Assembly: GCA_030059675.1 (NCBI GenBank)
Contig: JANVYQ010000001.1
Span: 1-64,000 of the forward strand
Reading direction: 5' to 3'
Length of the DNA stretch: 64,000 nucleotides
Source: Candidatus Pelearchaeum maunauluense
GTDB taxonomy: Archaea; Thermoproteota; Nitrososphaeria_A; Caldarchaeales; Caldarchaeaceae
The notes under the pieces were generated by a model. That model did no database searches and was not told where the DNA came from. It saw nothing but the letters and a program-made list of their open reading frames with translations. How positions within the stretch are numbered: the first letter of the stretch is position 1; every line of letters begins with the position of its first letter. The translations under genes were made by a program, and so were the position numbers. Shown here one piece after another: positions 62,669-64,000 of this stretch.

Positions 62669-63235
62669 TTACCTACTAGCTAGAGCCACACGCTCCTGCT
62701 CCATCTTCTTCCTAACAGCAAAGCTCTTCGCATCATTCTCAGCAGCGAGGACTATCTCATCAGCGAGGCATTCATCGACAGTTTTCCTATTTCTGAATGA
62801 AGCCTCCCTAGCTGACAGCGCTATGTAGCGCAGCGCCAAATCAACCCTCCGCTGTGGGCTTATGTCAACGGCCTTGAAATACACTATACCACCATAGCTT
62901 AGGCGCGTAACATCCTCGCGGGGTGCTGCATTCTCAATAGCCCTAACTAGAACCTCAACAGGGTTCTTGCCAGTCCTCAGATGGACTATCTCAAGAGCGT
63001 TCTTAACTATCTTGAGAGCCTTGGTCTTCTTCCCACCGTTCTTTCCTGGCCGCATGAACATATTCGCAAGCCGCTCAACTATGTTTACCTCTGACTTCCC
63101 GAACCTGCGGTGCTCGTGCCTACCCCCTGAGTGGGGTATGAGCATGGGCTTCAAGCTGATGTAACGCTTAAGCCCCTCATCACGCACCTCTATATCCTCA
63201 ACACTCCACTTGCCGAATAGCTTGAAGTCCACCAT
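62669..63235 (-). CDS. rps7: 30S ribosomal protein S7
   Basis: A 188-residue S7 of the small ribosomal subunit head. [30 protein letters not shown] and [38 protein letters not shown] are highly conserved rRNA-binding stretches. Length is right for archaea. In many archaea rps7 follows rps12 and precedes EF-2/EF-1A; here only the 5' neighbour to the right is a permease, so the usual str operon is broken up. Confidence 0.97.
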   Translation of the reverse strand: MVDFKLFGKWSVEDIEVRDEGLKRYISLKPMLIPHSGGRHEHRRFGKSEVNIVERLANMFMRPGKNGGKKTKALKIVKNALEIVHLRTGKNPVEVLVRAIENAAPREDVTRLSYGGIVYFKAVDISPQRRVDLALRYIALSAREASFRNRKTVDECLADEIVLAAENDAKSFAVRKKMEQERVALASR

Positions 63236-63374
63236 GATTCTCCTCTAGCATCCACAGGCTGGAACAGCGACATAATAACCTTAGCTCACTCCCTTCACCA
63301 CATCAACTTCAATCTAACCCACCGAATCTTATGCCGAATCCGGCGAATGTCAATAATTTTTTGTTGAAAAGCGT

Positions 63375-63384
63375 AAATTATAAG
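63375..63384 (+). promoter_or_regulatory. Putative TATA box of the NCS1 permease
   Basis: AAATTATAAG predicts transcription start at about 63408-63412, ~66-70 nt before the GTG at 63478 and close to an in-frame ATA at 63414. Confidence 0.45.
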
Positions 63385-63477
63385 TATAGGAGTATAGTTT
63401 AGCCGCTTGCCGATATAAGTAGTGAAGTAGGCAAGGAAAAGGAGTCTGACTATTTTGGTGATTTTGCCGTCGTAAGC

Positions 63478-64000
63478 GTGCCTTTACACGAGCGGCGAAC
63501 CCTAGTAAACCAGCTTATGGTATTCTTGGGAGTGCTTGCAGTTTGGGCTGCTGTATTTGCCGGCGCAGGCTTAGCTACATGGTTCGGCGCAATCGACATA
63601 ATAGTCGTATCAGTTATAGGCTGCATAATACTCGGCGTATTAGCATTCCTCACAGGGCTTATAGGAGGTAGAACACATGCATCAACCTACGTAATTCTAA
63701 GACACGCTATGGGGAGATTTGGCTCAATAGCAGGAGGCATAATAATCTCAGGCATCAGTGCGACACTATGGTTTGCTTTTGAAACATGGCTCTTCGGCGT
63801 CATAATGTCAGGAGCGTTTCCAGGCTTCCCGCTAACCGAGGTCGGGATAGCGGCAATATGGGGAGGAATACTGATGATGATTACTGCGGCCATAGGATAT
63901 AGAGGCATATCCGTACTGAGCTACTTCATCGTCCCAGCATGGTTCGTAATAATAACACTTGGACTAGCCGCAGCGATAGATGTTAACGGCGGTATGGACG
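63478..64000 (+). CDS. NCS1-family nucleobase permease, 3' end outside window
   Basis: A membrane protein running off the window. From GTG 63478 it reads VPLHERRTLVNQLMVFLGV then GGRTHASTYVILRHAMG and WFAFETWLFGVIM, which fit the cytosine/purine NCS1 (CodB-like) transporters. About five helices are visible. The in-frame DNA upstream (SDYFGDFAVVS) also looks like the family's N-terminus (D-Y-x-x-x-P-V-P), but has no ATG, GTG or TTG after the stop at ~63399, so the true start may be the ATA at 63414 or has been lost. Fits the nucleobase theme of the region. Confidence 0.8.
   Translation, partial: MPLHERRTLVNQLMVFLGVLAVWAAVFAGAGLATWFGAIDIIVVSVIGCIILGVLAFLTGLIGGRTHASTYVILRHAMGRFGSIAGGIIISGISATLWFAFETWLFGVIMSGAFPGFPLTEVGIAAIWGGILMMITAAIGYRGISVLSYFIVPAWFVIITLGLAAAIDVNGGMD

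Overview
The window reads as a chromosomal segment of a thermophilic archaeon, most likely in the Thermoproteota/Aigarchaeota sphere. The evidence is A-type ATP synthase subunits A and B, the archaeal primase small subunit, archaeal-type S7, TATA boxes about 25-30 nt before many starts (leaderless transcripts), frequent GTG/TTG starts, RAMP-rich type III CRISPR genes and HEPN/nucleotidyltransferase and VapBC modules. No tRNA or rRNA gene was recognised.

Layout. 1-1.4 kb: membrane protein and SppA protease. 1.6-14.4 kb: remains of a tryptophan locus. trpE (+) is cut after 258 codons and trpB (-) after 248, while trpA is intact. Between the two cut ends lies a compositionally distinct ~10.6-kb type III CRISPR cassette: small subunit, six RAMP proteins, HD+GGDD Cas10, an AT-rich last gene and a three-repeat array. 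14.7-20.9 kb: small zinc protein, MFS transporter, CopD-like protein, sugar-isomerase fold, primase PriS with a long C-terminal extension, a beta-hydroxyacid dehydrogenase and an epimerase. 21-30.6 kb: a carboxylate/branched-chain amino acid uptake (liv) and acyl-CoA ligase region in which five genes are damaged by frameshifts, in-frame TAG codons or loss of an N-terminus. It contains an intact HEPN/nucleotidyltransferase pair. 30.6-33.2 kb: acyl-CoA mutase large subunit and an alpha/beta hydrolase. 33.2-36.9 kb: metal/redox block with an Lrp-type regulator carrying a TRASH domain, a membrane-anchored thioredoxin-like protein, a CCG-motif membrane protein and mercuric reductase. 36.9-40.4 kb: a hemerythrin-like gene split in two by a ~2.96-kb insert. 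The insert holds a coiled-coil gene, a probable structured RNA, a wrecked DNA methyltransferase/restriction gene, a two-repeat CRISPR relic and broken cas fragments including cas6. 40.4-44.9 kb: CBS-domain protein and atpB/atpA. 45-64 kb: a nucleobase theme, with an SsnA-like aminohydrolase, adenine deaminase, dihydropyrimidinase-like hydrolase, a complete BmpA-type nucleoside ABC transporter, a xanthine-dehydrogenase-like molybdenum subunit and an NCS1 nucleobase permease running off the end. A flavin/F420 oxidoreductase, two decayed toxin-antitoxin modules, a Thi4 thiazole synthase, a UDP-sugar dehydrogenase relative and rps7 are interspersed.

The strongest theme is defence DNA that has cut into housekeeping genes twice (trpE/trpB and the hemerythrin gene), plus widespread gene decay. 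The most novel candidates are the AT-rich protein translationally coupled to the type III operon (possible PD-(D/E)XK-like effector), the structured RNA near 37.5 kb, and the question whether repeated in-frame TAG codons mean decay, sequence error or readthrough.
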